This document shows positions 55,133 through 64,000 of a DNA stretch of 64,000 nt, one piece after another. A model generated the notes under the pieces. That model was not told where the DNA came from and did no database searches. It saw only the letters and a program-made list of their open reading frames with translations. The stretch covers positions 34,924-98,923 of the forward strand of contig QHYI01000106.1 in NCBI GenBank assembly GCA_003223245.1. The letters are read 5' to 3'. This DNA is from Acidobacteriota bacterium (GTDB lineage Bacteria > Acidobacteriota > Terriglobia > Acidiferrales > UBA7541). The translations under genes were made by a program, and so were the position numbers. The number at the start of each line of letters is the position of its first letter. The stretch's first letter is position 1.

Positions 55133-55243
55133 CTACTGGCTTGAGGACGCTTTATCCGGACTGGGCTGCGGGAGCGCTTCCATCTTATCAAACGGCCGGT
55201 TCTCGTCAATCTTTTCGATCAGTAAGACTTCCGAGTTGGTCAT
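55133..55243 (-). CDS. Possible 36-residue peptide
   Basis: Reads MTNSEVLLIEKIDENRPFDK and then a Pro/Ser-rich end. The composition is protein-like and it lies 71 bases upstream of the preceding small gene on the same strand. No ribosome site is visible; a TGA bounds the frame 14 codons upstream. Confidence 0.35.
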   Translation of the reverse strand: MTNSEVLLIEKIDENRPFDKMEALPQPSPDKASSSQ

Positions 55244-55390
55244 CAAGCAGAGCGATTGGTTAGTACCGCTTATGCCCGTCGTGTGTCACATTTTTGTTGT
55301 CAGATTTCTGTTGCTTTCCAAGAATAGTGAGAGCATTCTAAGCAAAATCATTCGCCACAGAATTTAGTTGACAAGACTGAAAGCAAACCT

Positions 55391-56119
55391 ATGAGCCAGC
55401 CCTCATCGCGCATAGCAGAATTATTCCGAAAGACTGGCATCAGTTTGCTGGTGGCAGCGTACGCGTTGGCGCTCTACACTTCGCTGGCCGCGCTAGCCTC
55501 CGCCGTCGCGCAAGCGCAACTCGGTGCGACCATGCTTGCAGCATCCGCCGCTCCTTGGCCTGTAATGTTGGCATGCACCCTGGAGGTCAACGGCCTGGTG
55601 TTGGCGGTCATCCCGATTCGCTGTGGCGAAAAATGGGCCATCTGGCTTTCCGTCGTAATACTGCTCACTCTCCTGGCGACTCGCGCCGCCACTGACGCGC
55701 GCTGCTTGCTAGCGCTCCATCCGCATGAGCGCGGTTGCCAGACCTTCGTGATCTCAATGGTTCTCGGTTTGGTTGGCCTCGCATTGGCCACATCTTGCCA
55801 GCCCACGGTCCGTGGAACGAGCATTCAAAGTATCGGATATCGAAGAGAAGAGCGTCGTCCTGGAGGGTTTCATCTGCAGATCTCAAGCACGGCGCGCGCT
55901 TTGGTCATGGAATCAGCTTTGACGGAAAACGTTAGTTCTCGCGGCATGCGCGTGCGAACACGCCATTCCTGGAAGCCAGGTACCGAAGCCCTGGTCAAAT
56001 CGCCGGTTCGCGAGCTCTGGGCGCGCGCTAGAATCGTCTACTGTCAGTCCCTCCCCAGTCGTTCCTTTGCGGTCGGATTGGAGTTTCAGGTTCGCCCGCA
56101 TACCCAGGCCCAGGTGTGA
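55391..56119 (+). CDS. Membrane protein with C-terminal PilZ-like domain
   Basis: 242 residues. Four hydrophobic segments lie in the first 140 residues (ISLLVAAYALALYTSLAALA, WPVMLACTLEVNGLVLAVIP, AIWLSVVILLTLLATRAAT, FVISMVLGLVGLALATSC). The C-terminal part (about 150-235) has RREERRP (RxxxR) and ENVSSRGMRV ([D/N]xSxxG), the two c-di-GMP-binding motifs of PilZ, then WKPGTEALVKSP and SFAVGLEF. It probably senses c-di-GMP at the membrane; the output is unknown. Confidence 0.78.
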   Translation: MSQPSSRIAELFRKTGISLLVAAYALALYTSLAALASAVAQAQLGATMLAASAAPWPVMLACTLEVNGLVLAVIPIRCGEKWAIWLSVVILLTLLATRAATDARCLLALHPHERGCQTFVISMVLGLVGLALATSCQPTVRGTSIQSIGYRREERRPGGFHLQISSTARALVMESALTENVSSRGMRVRTRHSWKPGTEALVKSPVRELWARARIVYCQSLPSRSFAVGLEFQVRPHTQAQV

Positions 56120-56177
56120 CGCATCGCTGCTGATAAAACGGGGGCCGGTAAGTAATTCTACTCTGCCCTGGCTCCGA

Positions 56178-56564
56178 CTAGCGCGGTGGAATCTGCTCTG
56201 GATCGATGGTTTGATCCAAATAAATCCAGAGGACGCGAGAGAAAAGCGTGATCGTAGGCGCCAGGGGCAGGAACAACACGACTGCCACAATGACATCCTT
56301 CGTTAATGCCCAAGCTGTGATCGCCCACACCGCTACGCTGAACACTGCAACAATTCCCAGCCCAACGCCGTAGCTGATGTACATAGCTCCCAGGAAATAT
56401 CCCGGTTCACGGTCAAATAGCAACTCGCAAACCGGGCAACGCAAATGCATTTTGGGGAAGCCACGAAAAATCGAACGGAGGAAAATCGTTCCCAGGCGAC
56501 AGCGCGGACACCGCTGGGCCAGTATGTCTTGCAAGGTTAGCCACGCACCTCTTCTCGTTGCCAC
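56178..56564 (-). CDS. DUF983-family membrane protein
   Basis: 128 residues. It begins with a zinc-ribbon-like pair CPRCRLGTIF and CPVCELLFDREPGYFLGAMYISYG, followed by two membrane helices. This is the usual DUF983 layout, of unknown function. A terminator-like hairpin lies 170 bases upstream on the same strand, so transcription may be subject to attenuation or start after it. Confidence 0.85.
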   Translation of the reverse strand: MATRRGAWLTLQDILAQRCPRCRLGTIFLRSIFRGFPKMHLRCPVCELLFDREPGYFLGAMYISYGVGLGIVAVFSVAVWAITAWALTKDVIVAVVLFLPLAPTITLFSRVLWIYLDQTIDPEQIPPR

Positions 56565-56734
56565 AGATCCATATGTTATCGCTTCTCATTCCTTGCTCAT
56601 GGACTCTTTCCCTGCGTCCTATGGTTGCTTGGCGAGGCGCCTGGCGGCAACTTTTGAAGTGGTGGTGCTTGGTAAGGCGAGCTAATCGCACATGTTGCGT
56701 GGGCGGCGTCCTGGCCGGCACTACCAATAGCACC

Positions 56735-56770
56735 AAGAAAAAAGAAGCCGGGCGCGAGGCCCGGCTTCTT
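56735..56770 (-). terminator. Strong rho-independent terminator
   Basis: Minus strand: a perfect 12-bp stem AAGAAGCCGGGC/GCCCGGCTTCTT, 5-base loop, then TTTTC. No protein gene ends here on this strand; the transcript it would end comes from 56771-57048. Confidence 0.8.
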
Positions 56771-56776
56771 GGTTGA

Positions 56777-56960
56777 GGGCACAGCATTCCGGCTGCTGGC
56801 CGGAATCTGCGATGTCCTGCCCCTCCCCTACACAAGCGCGGAAACGGCCTTCTTGGGCGGTTCCATGACCTCCGTCACCGGTAAGCTGGGCAGTTGGTGT
56901 AGAATGCACGCCGCCCGGGAACTCCTCGAGTCAAAACCAGCATTGCTTGGTGAAGACTGC
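56777..56960 (-). ncRNA. Candidate structured small RNA or leader
   Basis: Directly upstream of the minus-strand terminator is an 8-bp stem ATTCCGGC/GCCGGAAT with loop CAGCA (56786-56806). It is extended by CAG/CTG and GGGCA/TGCCC pairs with a bulge. No ORF with a family match fits; the best tiny one (MEPPKKAVSALV, ribosome site GGAGG) is 12 codons. It may be an independent sRNA or an attenuator leader of the DUF983 gene. The 5' end is uncertain. Confidence 0.35.
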
Positions 56961-57048
56961 CGGATCATCGCACTAGTTTAGTTAGCGATTGCCGAGCGGG
57001 AAGGTTCCACTGCGAGGCCAGAGTTCCTGCGGCTCCAGGAGAAAGACC

Positions 57049-60000
57049 ATGCACAACGAGCAGACAAATCTGAACCTTGCGCCGAACGCGCGGCGGCTTT
57101 TCCACCTGGGCGCGGCGCTGGTGCTGTTCTTCTTTTGCGCCACGGGAATTACACGAGCGCAATCGCACAAACCTCTGCTCCTGCGCGATCCGTCCATCTC
57201 TAAGGCGCAAGTCGCATTCAGCTACGCGGGCAGCATCTGGGTGGCCAACCGCGACGGCAGCAATCTGCGCCGGGTGAGCAGCGGCGGGCACGAGGGAAAT
57301 CCTTCGTTTTCGCCAGACGGTTCGCAGATCGCTTTTACGGGCAATTACGACGGAACGCGCTCGGTGTATGTCGTGCCGGCCACAGGCGGCGAGCCGCGAA
57401 GGCTCACCTATCACCCCGCCGACGGCGAAGTGCTGGGATGGACACCGGATGGGAAGCGCATCCTGTTTAATTCGTTCCGAACCGCATTTGCCGGCGGCGT
57501 GATTCAGCTTTTTACCGTGCCGGTGGAAGGCGGTTTCGCAACGCGAGTGCCGTTGGTCCGAGCTGCGGAGGGTTCTTTTTCGCCCGATGGCGCGCGCATC
57601 GCGTACGTGCCGAATATGCAGTGGCAGAGGGCCTGGAAAAAGTATCGTGGCGGGCAAACAAAACCGATTTGGATTGCTAGCCTTGCGGATTCGAGCGTGC
57701 AAGCAAAAATACCGCGGGAGAATTCCAACGACTGCAATCCCATGTGGGTCGGCGACATGGTTTATTTTCTGTCCGACCGGAACGGACCGGTGACTCTGTT
57801 CGCGTACGACTTAAAGTCGCAAGAGGTGAAGCAGGTCGTCAAGAACGACGGATTCGACATTAAGTCGGCTTCGGCGACGTCCGACGCCATTGCCTACGAG
57901 CAATTTGGCTCACTGCATTTGCTGGACCTGAAATCGGGAAACGACCGCGTGTTGGACATCCGGCCGGAGGCCGACCTCGCCGAAGTGCGCCCGCATTTTC
58001 TGAAAATTGAGCCGCGGAGGATTCGCTCCGCGGCTATCTCGCCGACGGGCGCTCGCGCGGTGTTCGGCGTGCGCGGCGAGATTCTGACGGTGCCCGCGGA
58101 AAAGGGCGACATCCGCAATTTAACCAACACGACTGACGTTGTGGAACGTGATCCGGCGTGGTCGCCCGACGGAAAATCGCTCGCCTATCTTTCCGATGAG
58201 TCAGGCGAATATGCGTTGCACATCCGCGACCAGGGCGGCCAAGGAGAGGCTCGCAAGATTAGTCTGGGCAATCCGCCGACTTTTTCTTATTCGCCGACGT
58301 GGTCGCCGAATTCCAAGAAAATCGGATACACCGACAAGCGGCTGAACTACTGGTACGTGGACCTCGAGAAGAAGACGCCCGTAAGAGTGGATACCGACAT
58401 GTACACGGATCCCGGTCACAGCTTGCTGATGGTATGGTCCCCGGACAGCCGCTGGATCGCCTACACGAAACAGCTGACGAGCCATCTGCATGCGGTTCTT
58501 GCGTATTCGCTCGAACAGGGCAAGAGCTACCAACTTACCGATGGAATGAGCGATGCGCTTTACCCGGCGTTCGACAAGGGTGGCAAATATCTGTACTTCA
58601 CCGCGAGCACGGATGCGGCGCTGAATACCGGCTGGCTGGACATGACCAGCCTGCAACGGCCGGTGACGCGGAGTGCCTACGTCATTGTGCTGAAGAAGGA
58701 TCTTCCTTCGCCGCTGGCACCGGAAAGCGATGAAGAAAAGGCTGAAGAGGCGGAGCAGGGCAAAGACCAGAAAGCGGACACAGACAAAGAGAAGGATAAG
58801 GCAAAGGAAGAAAAACCAGCGAACGTCGAGATCGATCTCGAAGGAATCAGCCAACGCATCCTGGCTTTACCGATTCCCGCACGGAATTATTATGGGCTTG
58901 CGGCGGGCAAGGCTGGCGTGCTCTTCCTGGGCGAGGGACCGCAAGTCGACCCCATCGATTTTGACGACGGTGGCCCGACGACGAAAATCCACAAGTTCGA
59001 TCTGAAGACGCGCAAAACGGAGCAGATTCTGGACGGCGTGACCGCTTTCAATCTTTCTTTTAACGGCGGAAAAATGTTGTACGCCAAGCAGAATCAGTGG
59101 TTTATTGCACCGGCGGAAAAGCCCGCCGATGGGCCTCCTCAGCCGGGCCAAGGCGGGCCGCTGAAGCTCGATGGCATGGAAATTTATGTCGATCCGCGAG
59201 CCGAGTGGAAGCACATGTACGATCAGGTGTGGCGCGACGAACGGGACTTTCTCTACGACCCCGGCTTGCATGGGCTCAATCTGGAAGAGGTCAAGAAAAA
59301 ATATGAACCGTTCCTCGAAAACATTGCGACGCGTGACGATTTGAATTACCTGTTCACGGAGATGCTGGGCAATATCACCATCGGACACATGTTTGTGGGC
59401 GGAGGGGACCTTCCGGAGCCGAAGCGCGTCAAGACCGGGCTTCTTGGAGCGGACTACTCCCTGGAGAGCGGCCGCTACCGCTTTACGCGCGTTTATGACG
59501 GCGAAAACTGGAATCCGAAGCTGCGCGCGCCGCTGACGCAACCGGGCGTGAATGTGCACGCGGGGGATTACTTGCTTGCGGTCAATGGCCGCGATGTTCG
59601 GCCGCCCGCCGATGTCTACAGCTTCTTTGAAGAAACCGCCGGCAAGCAGGTGGTGCTGAAAGTAGGCACAAAGCCGGACGGCAGCGGGTCGCGGGAGGTG
59701 ACCGTCGTGCCCGTGGACGACGAATCCGCACTGCGGAATTATGCGTGGATTGACGGCAATCGCCGAAAAGTGGACGAGCTCACGGGCGGCCGCGTGGCTT
59801 ACGTCTATCTGCCCGATACTTATGCAGGCGGCTTCACCAACTTCAATCGCTACTATTTTGCGCAAGTCGGCAAAGACGCAGCTATCATCGACGAGCGCTA
59901 CAACGGCGGCGGAGACATCGCGGACTACATCATTGATTATCTCCGGCGACCGCTGCTGAGTTACTGGAACATGCGCGAAGGCAAAGACATCACCACGCCC

Positions 60001-60411
60001 ATCGAGGCGATCTTTGGGCCCAAGGTGATGATCATCAACGAAATGGCGGGCTCGGGCGGTGACGCTTTGCCTTGGATGTTCCGCAAGACGGGCGTTGGGC
60101 CGCTGGTGGGAAAGCGCACGTGGGGCGGTTTAGTGGGACATTACACAAATCCCGTCGACTTGTTGGACGGCGGGTTTACGGGAACTCCCAATTTGGCTTT
60201 CTACAATCCCAATGGAACTTGGGACGTGGAGAACCATGGCGTGCCGCCCGATGTGGAAACCGAATTGGAACCGCAAGCCGCGCGCTTAGGACACGACTCG
60301 CAGTTGGATAAGGCGGTCGAAGTGGTGATGGATTTGTTGAAAAAGAATCCGCCTCCGCCCGCGCCGCACCATCCGGTGTTTCCGAATTATCAGAAGGCCG
60401 GCACAAACTAG
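57049..60411 (+). CDS. Tricorn-type S41 protease, exported
   Basis: 1120 residues from ATG 57049 (AGGAG seven bases upstream). A signal/anchor segment (about 18-37) is followed by WD40/PD40 beta-propeller blades (GNPSFSPDGSQIAF, DPAWSPDGKSLAYLS, SPTWSPNSKKIGY) to about 560. Next come a very charged linker (Glu/Lys/Asp, about 565-605), the tricorn core (LEEVKKKYEPFLENIATRDDLNYLFTEML), PDZ (about 860-910) and the S41 catalytic domain with INEMAGSGGDALPW (Ser about 1002). Tricorn proteases degrade oligopeptides; archaeal ones are cytosolic, whereas this one appears exported. It ends 170 bases before convergent priA. Confidence 0.93.
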   Translation: MHNEQTNLNLAPNARRLFHLGAALVLFFFCATGITRAQSHKPLLLRDPSISKAQVAFSYAGSIWVANRDGSNLRRVSSGGHEGNPSFSPDGSQIAFTGNYDGTRSVYVVPATGGEPRRLTYHPADGEVLGWTPDGKRILFNSFRTAFAGGVIQLFTVPVEGGFATRVPLVRAAEGSFSPDGARIAYVPNMQWQRAWKKYRGGQTKPIWIASLADSSVQAKIPRENSNDCNPMWVGDMVYFLSDRNGPVTLFAYDLKSQEVKQVVKNDGFDIKSASATSDAIAYEQFGSLHLLDLKSGNDRVLDIRPEADLAEVRPHFLKIEPRRIRSAAISPTGARAVFGVRGEILTVPAEKGDIRNLTNTTDVVERDPAWSPDGKSLAYLSDESGEYALHIRDQGGQGEARKISLGNPPTFSYSPTWSPNSKKIGYTDKRLNYWYVDLEKKTPVRVDTDMYTDPGHSLLMVWSPDSRWIAYTKQLTSHLHAVLAYSLEQGKSYQLTDGMSDALYPAFDKGGKYLYFTASTDAALNTGWLDMTSLQRPVTRSAYVIVLKKDLPSPLAPESDEEKAEEAEQGKDQKADTDKEKDKAKEEKPANVEIDLEGISQRILALPIPARNYYGLAAGKAGVLFLGEGPQVDPIDFDDGGPTTKIHKFDLKTRKTEQILDGVTAFNLSFNGGKMLYAKQNQWFIAPAEKPADGPPQPGQGGPLKLDGMEIYVDPRAEWKHMYDQVWRDERDFLYDPGLHGLNLEEVKKKYEPFLENIATRDDLNYLFTEMLGNITIGHMFVGGGDLPEPKRVKTGLLGADYSLESGRYRFTRVYDGENWNPKLRAPLTQPGVNVHAGDYLLAVNGRDVRPPADVYSFFEETAGKQVVLKVGTKPDGSGSREVTVVPVDDESALRNYAWIDGNRRKVDELTGGRVAYVYLPDTYAGGFTNFNRYYFAQVGKDAAIIDERYNGGGDIADYIIDYLRRPLLSYWNMREGKDITTPIEAIFGPKVMIINEMAGSGGDALPWMFRKTGVGPLVGKRTWGGLVGHYTNPVDLLDGGFTGTPNLAFYNPNGTWDVENHGVPPDVETELEPQAARLGHDSQLDKAVEVVMDLLKKNPPPPAPHHPVFPNYQKAGTN

Positions 60412-60584
60412 TGTCGTGTAACCGTCGCGCCCTCCGATTGAGGATCGCAAAATACCGAGCGGTGAGAGCAAGGGGAAAAGCGGCAGCGGGGCTGCCGCAC
60501 TCCAAAGGGCATGCTCGCAATATTTTGCGAGACTCAATAGGAACGCTCTAAAGCGCGCCCCTCCAAGAAAAGCTTCAAAAAGCT

Positions 60585-63038
60585 TCATAAAAGGCTGAGG
60601 GGATCCATATCGACAAGGACGGCGGTTTGGGGAATTTCTTTGGCGTCGCAATAGGCTAATGCACGGCTGAGAAGTTTCGTCAGCACGGAGCGTTTGTGAG
60701 ATTTCAGCAGGAATTGGAAACGGTGCTCCTTTTTTAAGCGCGCCAGAGGCGCGGTTGCCGGGCCCAGTATGCGGACTTGCTCTCCGTCGTGCGGCGAAAA
60801 ATACTCAGAAAGCTGGTGAGACCAGCGAATCGTTCTTTCCAGGCTGGTGTCGCGCACAATCACGTTCGCGAGCGAAGTGAATGGCGGATAGGCCATTAGG
60901 CGGCGGAAGTGCAATTCGCGTTCAAAAAAGGAAGCGTAATCCTGCTTGACGGCGTCTTGAATCGCGTAGTGCTCGGGATAAAAAGTTTGGATGAGCACGC
61001 GGCCGGGAAGTTCGCCGCGTCCCGCGCGGCCGGCGACTTGCGTTAAGAGCTGAAAGGTTCGCTCGGCGGCGCGGAAATCGGGCAAGCTGAGCGAGGAATC
61101 GGCGCTGACGACGCCAACGAGCGTCACGCGTTGAAAATCGTGGCCCTTGGCAAGCATCTGCGTGCCGACGAGAATGTCCAGCGTGCCGCCGGCAAATGCT
61201 CCAAGAGTTTCCTGATATTGGTGCTTGGTGCGCGCGGTGTCGCGGTCCAGACGCGCGATGCGCGCGCCGGGAAATTCCTTGCGCAAGCGCTCTTCCAAAT
61301 GTTCCGAGCCTTCCCCGAAAAAATAAACGTATTGGGACTGGCATTTCGGGCAAAGTTTGGGGATGGTTTGAATCGAGCCGCAGTAGTGGCACTCAAGGCG
61401 GTTGCGCTGCTTGTGATGCGTCATGGAGATACTGCAATTGACGCATTGCACCGACGCGCCGCAACTGCGGCATAACACAGACCAGGAATACCCGCGGCGG
61501 TTGATGAGCACGAGCGCCTGCGTTCCATTCGAAAGACATTCTTGAATGCCCGCGTGCAATTTCGAGGAAATGGGGCTCGTCTGATGCGTTTGCTGGAATT
61601 CTTCCCGAAGGTCGACAATTTCCACGCCGGCGAGGGAGCGGTCGGCGACGCGGGAAGCCAGCGTCAATAATTCATATTTGCCGTTGCAAGCGTGGTGGTA
61701 GCTCTCCATCGACGGCGTGGCGGAGCCGAGCAGCGCCACGGCGTTTTCCATCTTCGCGCGCACGATGGCCACGTCCCGGCCATGATAGCGAGGCGTTTCC
61801 TCCTGTTTGTAGCTGGTTTCCTGCTCTTCGTCGACGATGATCAGGCCGACGTTTTCGAGCGGGGCGAAAATCGCGGAGCGCGTGCCCACCACGACGCGCG
61901 CTTCGCCGTTTCGAACGCGCCACCATTTGCCCGCGCGCTCCACGTCGCTCAGCGCAGAATGCAAAACCGCCACGCCTTCGAATCGCGCGCCAAACCACGA
62001 ACGGCATTGCCGGCCGATCCAGAGCGTTAAAGCGATTTCAGGCACGAGGACAATGGCAGTTTTTCCGCGCGCGAGCGTGTCTTGCACAGCGCGCAGGTAG
62101 ACTTCCGTTTTGCCGCTTCCAGTGACGCCATGAAGCAGCTGCACGCCGAAAGCACCCAATTCGAATCGTGCGCGGATGGCTTGCAATGCGCTCTCCTGTT
62201 CGGCATTCAGTTTGTGAGCCGGAGGCGTGTAGCCGGCGTCAAAGGGGTCCTCGGCAGGATCGAGTGGCTCCTCCCAGTTTTCCAGCAAGCCGTCGCGCAG
62301 CATGCGGTCGATCAAAGAGCGCGTAACATTCGCAAGCCCTAACAGCTGGGGCAAAGGAAGCGGGCCACGCTCCGTTTCCAGCAGCGTGCGAATTCGCTCC
62401 TCTTTTTCGGCCAGTGGTTTAGCGGATTCGCCAGAGGCGGGCGCCGCCTTCCACGCGATTACGCGCTGCGTTCTTCGCTTTTTCGATTGAATACTTTGGC
62501 GAATTTCGAGGAGACCGAGACGCTGGAGCTTGTGGAGCGAGGAAACATCGACGTCTAACTTCGCCTGAGATCTCCAGACAATTGCGCCCTTCTTTTCATT
62601 CAGCATCGCAAGAAATGCCACTTCCGGGGCCACTAAACCGTGAGATAGTTCGCCGCCACTCAAGCTTTCTGAGGCCTCGCGTCCAGCCTTGGTCAAGACG
62701 ATTTGCCGCTGTGATTTCAGCTCGGTGAGCGGAGGGAGCATGGCGCGAAGGACTTCGCCGATGGGGGCATGGTAATAGCTGGCAATCCAGTTTGCGAGTT
62801 CGATGAGCTTCGGCGGCAGGGCGGGAAGGAGATCGAGTACACGCGCGATTTCGCGAACTTTCGTGCCTTCCGGGGCGGTCTCAACGAATTCAACGACAAC
62901 GCCAACGAGCGACTTCTTGCGAAAAGGGACAAGCACGCGGCTCCCTAGTTGCACCGTTCCCCGCATGGGCTCCGGCACCACGTAGGTGAAGGTCGAGCAC
63001 AATGGGACCGGCAAGGCTACGTTGCAGAGGGAATTCAT
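60585..63038 (-). CDS. priA: Primosomal helicase PriA (replication restart)
   Basis: 817 residues. The N-terminal DNA-binding domain starts VALPVPLCSTFTYVVPE. The DEAH-type helicase has Walker A GVTGSGKT (304-311) and Walker B IIVDEEQETSYKQE. Two zinc-binding clusters follow, CRSCGASVQCVNCSI and CHYCGSIQTIPKLCPKC. Helicase motifs V/VI include DILVGTQMLAKGHDF and QVAGRAGRGELPG. It reloads the replisome at stalled forks. Length is slightly longer than E. coli PriA, owing to the 110-260 region. It is convergent with the tricorn gene. Confidence 0.95.
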   Translation of the reverse strand: MNSLCNVALPVPLCSTFTYVVPEPMRGTVQLGSRVLVPFRKKSLVGVVVEFVETAPEGTKVREIARVLDLLPALPPKLIELANWIASYYHAPIGEVLRAMLPPLTELKSQRQIVLTKAGREASESLSGGELSHGLVAPEVAFLAMLNEKKGAIVWRSQAKLDVDVSSLHKLQRLGLLEIRQSIQSKKRRTQRVIAWKAAPASGESAKPLAEKEERIRTLLETERGPLPLPQLLGLANVTRSLIDRMLRDGLLENWEEPLDPAEDPFDAGYTPPAHKLNAEQESALQAIRARFELGAFGVQLLHGVTGSGKTEVYLRAVQDTLARGKTAIVLVPEIALTLWIGRQCRSWFGARFEGVAVLHSALSDVERAGKWWRVRNGEARVVVGTRSAIFAPLENVGLIIVDEEQETSYKQEETPRYHGRDVAIVRAKMENAVALLGSATPSMESYHHACNGKYELLTLASRVADRSLAGVEIVDLREEFQQTHQTSPISSKLHAGIQECLSNGTQALVLINRRGYSWSVLCRSCGASVQCVNCSISMTHHKQRNRLECHYCGSIQTIPKLCPKCQSQYVYFFGEGSEHLEERLRKEFPGARIARLDRDTARTKHQYQETLGAFAGGTLDILVGTQMLAKGHDFQRVTLVGVVSADSSLSLPDFRAAERTFQLLTQVAGRAGRGELPGRVLIQTFYPEHYAIQDAVKQDYASFFERELHFRRLMAYPPFTSLANVIVRDTSLERTIRWSHQLSEYFSPHDGEQVRILGPATAPLARLKKEHRFQFLLKSHKRSVLTKLLSRALAYCDAKEIPQTAVLVDMDPLSLL

Positions 63039-63150
63039 GCGCTGTGTAGTGTATCAGTCAAAAGAAGTTCAAGAGTGGGGTTCAAGAGAAAACGGCGCGC
63101 TTTCGCACGGTTTAGCGGATATTTCCGGCATTCTGCGGACCGCAATGGCT

Positions 63151-64000
63151 TCAACGACTGATCAGAAAAATCCCGCCAAAGATTGTTGCGATTCCCGTCC
63201 ATTGCCAGCGGGAAATGTGTTCGCGAAGGAAAATGGCTGCGAGCCCGACGGTGACCGCGCCATAAAGCGAACCCAAGACGCTGATCACAGCCACCTGCTC
63301 CATTTGCATGCCACGATTGCTCAAGACAAACGCCAGAGTATCAAACGTGCCCATGCCGAGAGCCATCCAGCGCACGCCCCCGCGTGGAAGCCGCATGGGC
63401 TGCGCCGCCGAAAAAATCACCGAGGCTGTCAGGAAAGCCCCGGTCAAGCGAATCATCCATACGGCCTGTATGGCGCCAACACGAGGAATCACGCGAACGC
63501 CAAGCAGCCAAAATAAGACACCGAATCCCACGGCGGCCGCAATCGCCAAACCGATGCCGCGGGTATTGGTCTTTGCGGGCTGCTTGGAATTTTCGCCGGG
63601 CACGCGTTCTCCACCTGCAACCACAGCCACGCCACCGAGAATCAGAACGATGGCGGCAAGTCGCGCGGCGGAAAGATGGTCTCCGCCGAGCCAGGAAAGA
63701 ATCAGCGTCAGCGCGGGATAACTCGCGGAAAGAGGCGCGACGACAGCCATCTTCCCGATTTCAAACGCACGGTACAAGGAAAGCGTGCCGCACGCGTTGA
63801 GAAGACCCGCCAGCAAGCCCCAAGCCCAGGGCTGCCACCCGGAACCGTCGGCCAGATGCCCCCAACCGCCGAGCCAGCGCAGCGAGAGCGTAAGGAGGAG
63901 AAATCCCGTGAATTGCATGTAAAACATGGTGCGGAGCGTGCCGATGCGATGCGTAGAAAAGCGCGCGACAAAGTCAGCGCCGCCCCAGGTTAGTGCCGTA
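63151..64000 (-). CDS. EamA/DMT-family transporter (5' truncated by window)
   Basis: At least 282 residues; the frame is open through the window edge (ALTWGGADFVARFSTHRIG precedes the first Met at 63927), so the true start lies outside. Ten-helix drug/metabolite-transporter fold in two EamA repeats: GLLAGLLNACGTLSLYRAFEIG, APLSASYPALTLILSWLGG, and ISVLGSLYGAVTVGLAAIFLREH. Substrate unknown. Confidence 0.88.
   Translation of the reverse strand, partial: TALTWGGADFVARFSTHRIGTLRTMFYMQFTGFLLLTLSLRWLGGWGHLADGSGWQPWAWGLLAGLLNACGTLSLYRAFEIGKMAVVAPLSASYPALTLILSWLGGDHLSAARLAAIVLILGGVAVVAGGERVPGENSKQPAKTNTRGIGLAIAAAVGFGVLFWLLGVRVIPRVGAIQAVWMIRLTGAFLTASVIFSAAQPMRLPRGGVRWMALGMGTFDTLAFVLSNRGMQMEQVAVISVLGSLYGAVTVGLAAIFLREHISRWQWTGIATIFGGIFLISR

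Noticed and set aside
58867-59865. 332-residue antisense ORF within the tricorn gene
   Set aside because: The sense frame carries the conserved tricorn, PDZ and S41 sequence; the antisense frame has no recognisable domain.
1-64000. CRISPR arrays, prophage, insertion sequences, secretion or defence islands
   Set aside because: I found no regularly spaced repeats, transposase, integrase, terminase or phage structural genes, and no Cas, restriction or toxin-antitoxin family that I could recognise.

Overview
The window looks like chromosomal DNA of an Acidobacteriota (Terriglobia-like) bacterium, quite possibly from a metagenome assembly. The evidence is compositional and by family. It is GC-rich and carries two Oar-like TonB-dependent receptors of about 850-1140 residues with an N-terminal carboxypeptidase-regulatory domain. 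It also has an orphan MacB/FtsX permease of the acidobacterial duplicated type, a tricorn-type S41 protease, and many exported YVTN/YncE beta-propellers and TPR proteins. Housekeeping genes (cysS, smc, purC, dcd, priA, an HU gene, tRNA-Cys) are interspersed. I see no prophage, insertion sequence, CRISPR array or plasmid backbone.

Layout. 1-15 kb: a surface-uptake and signalling region with two TonB receptors, four beta-propeller proteins (one with an N-terminal c-haem motif), an OmpR/EnvZ-type two-component pair and an exported amidohydrolase. An identical 20-bp near-palindrome lies in the promoter of the second receptor and in the gap between two divergent propeller genes, which suggests the two-component pair controls both. 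15-18.5 kb: a gene-poor stretch with a frameshifted exported-protein gene, small doubtful ORFs, tRNA-Cys and a decayed second tRNA-Cys. 18.5-28 kb: galT, a serine hydrolase, a class-III aminotransferase, cysS and the orphan permease. 28-42 kb: smc (with an unusual insertion), purC, a Fis-type HTH gene, a TPR protein, a broken SDR gene, a MarR regulator with a clear operator/promoter, a nitroreductase, a DedA-rhodanese fusion interrupted by TGA, dcd, HU, an M50 protease and an APC permease.

42-50 kb: a redox/envelope cluster with a TPR protein, a small exported protein, a cupredoxin-like copper protein, a c-haem/beta-barrel protein interrupted by TGA, a dihaem cytochrome fused to an AMIN domain, and a TPR/Cna-B-like protein. 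This cluster could form an electron path across the cell envelope and is, with the 1-15 kb regulon, the most interesting part of the window. 50-64 kb: a MetX-like hydrolase, a decayed S41 fragment, a large membrane protein of unknown function, three small minus-strand genes, a PilZ membrane protein, a DUF983 protein, a terminator with a structured RNA upstream of it, the tricorn protease, priA and a partial EamA transporter.

Five genes are disrupted (7-bp duplication, internal deletion, two in-frame TGAs, one fragment). Either decay is active here or the assembly contains errors; raw reads would decide.
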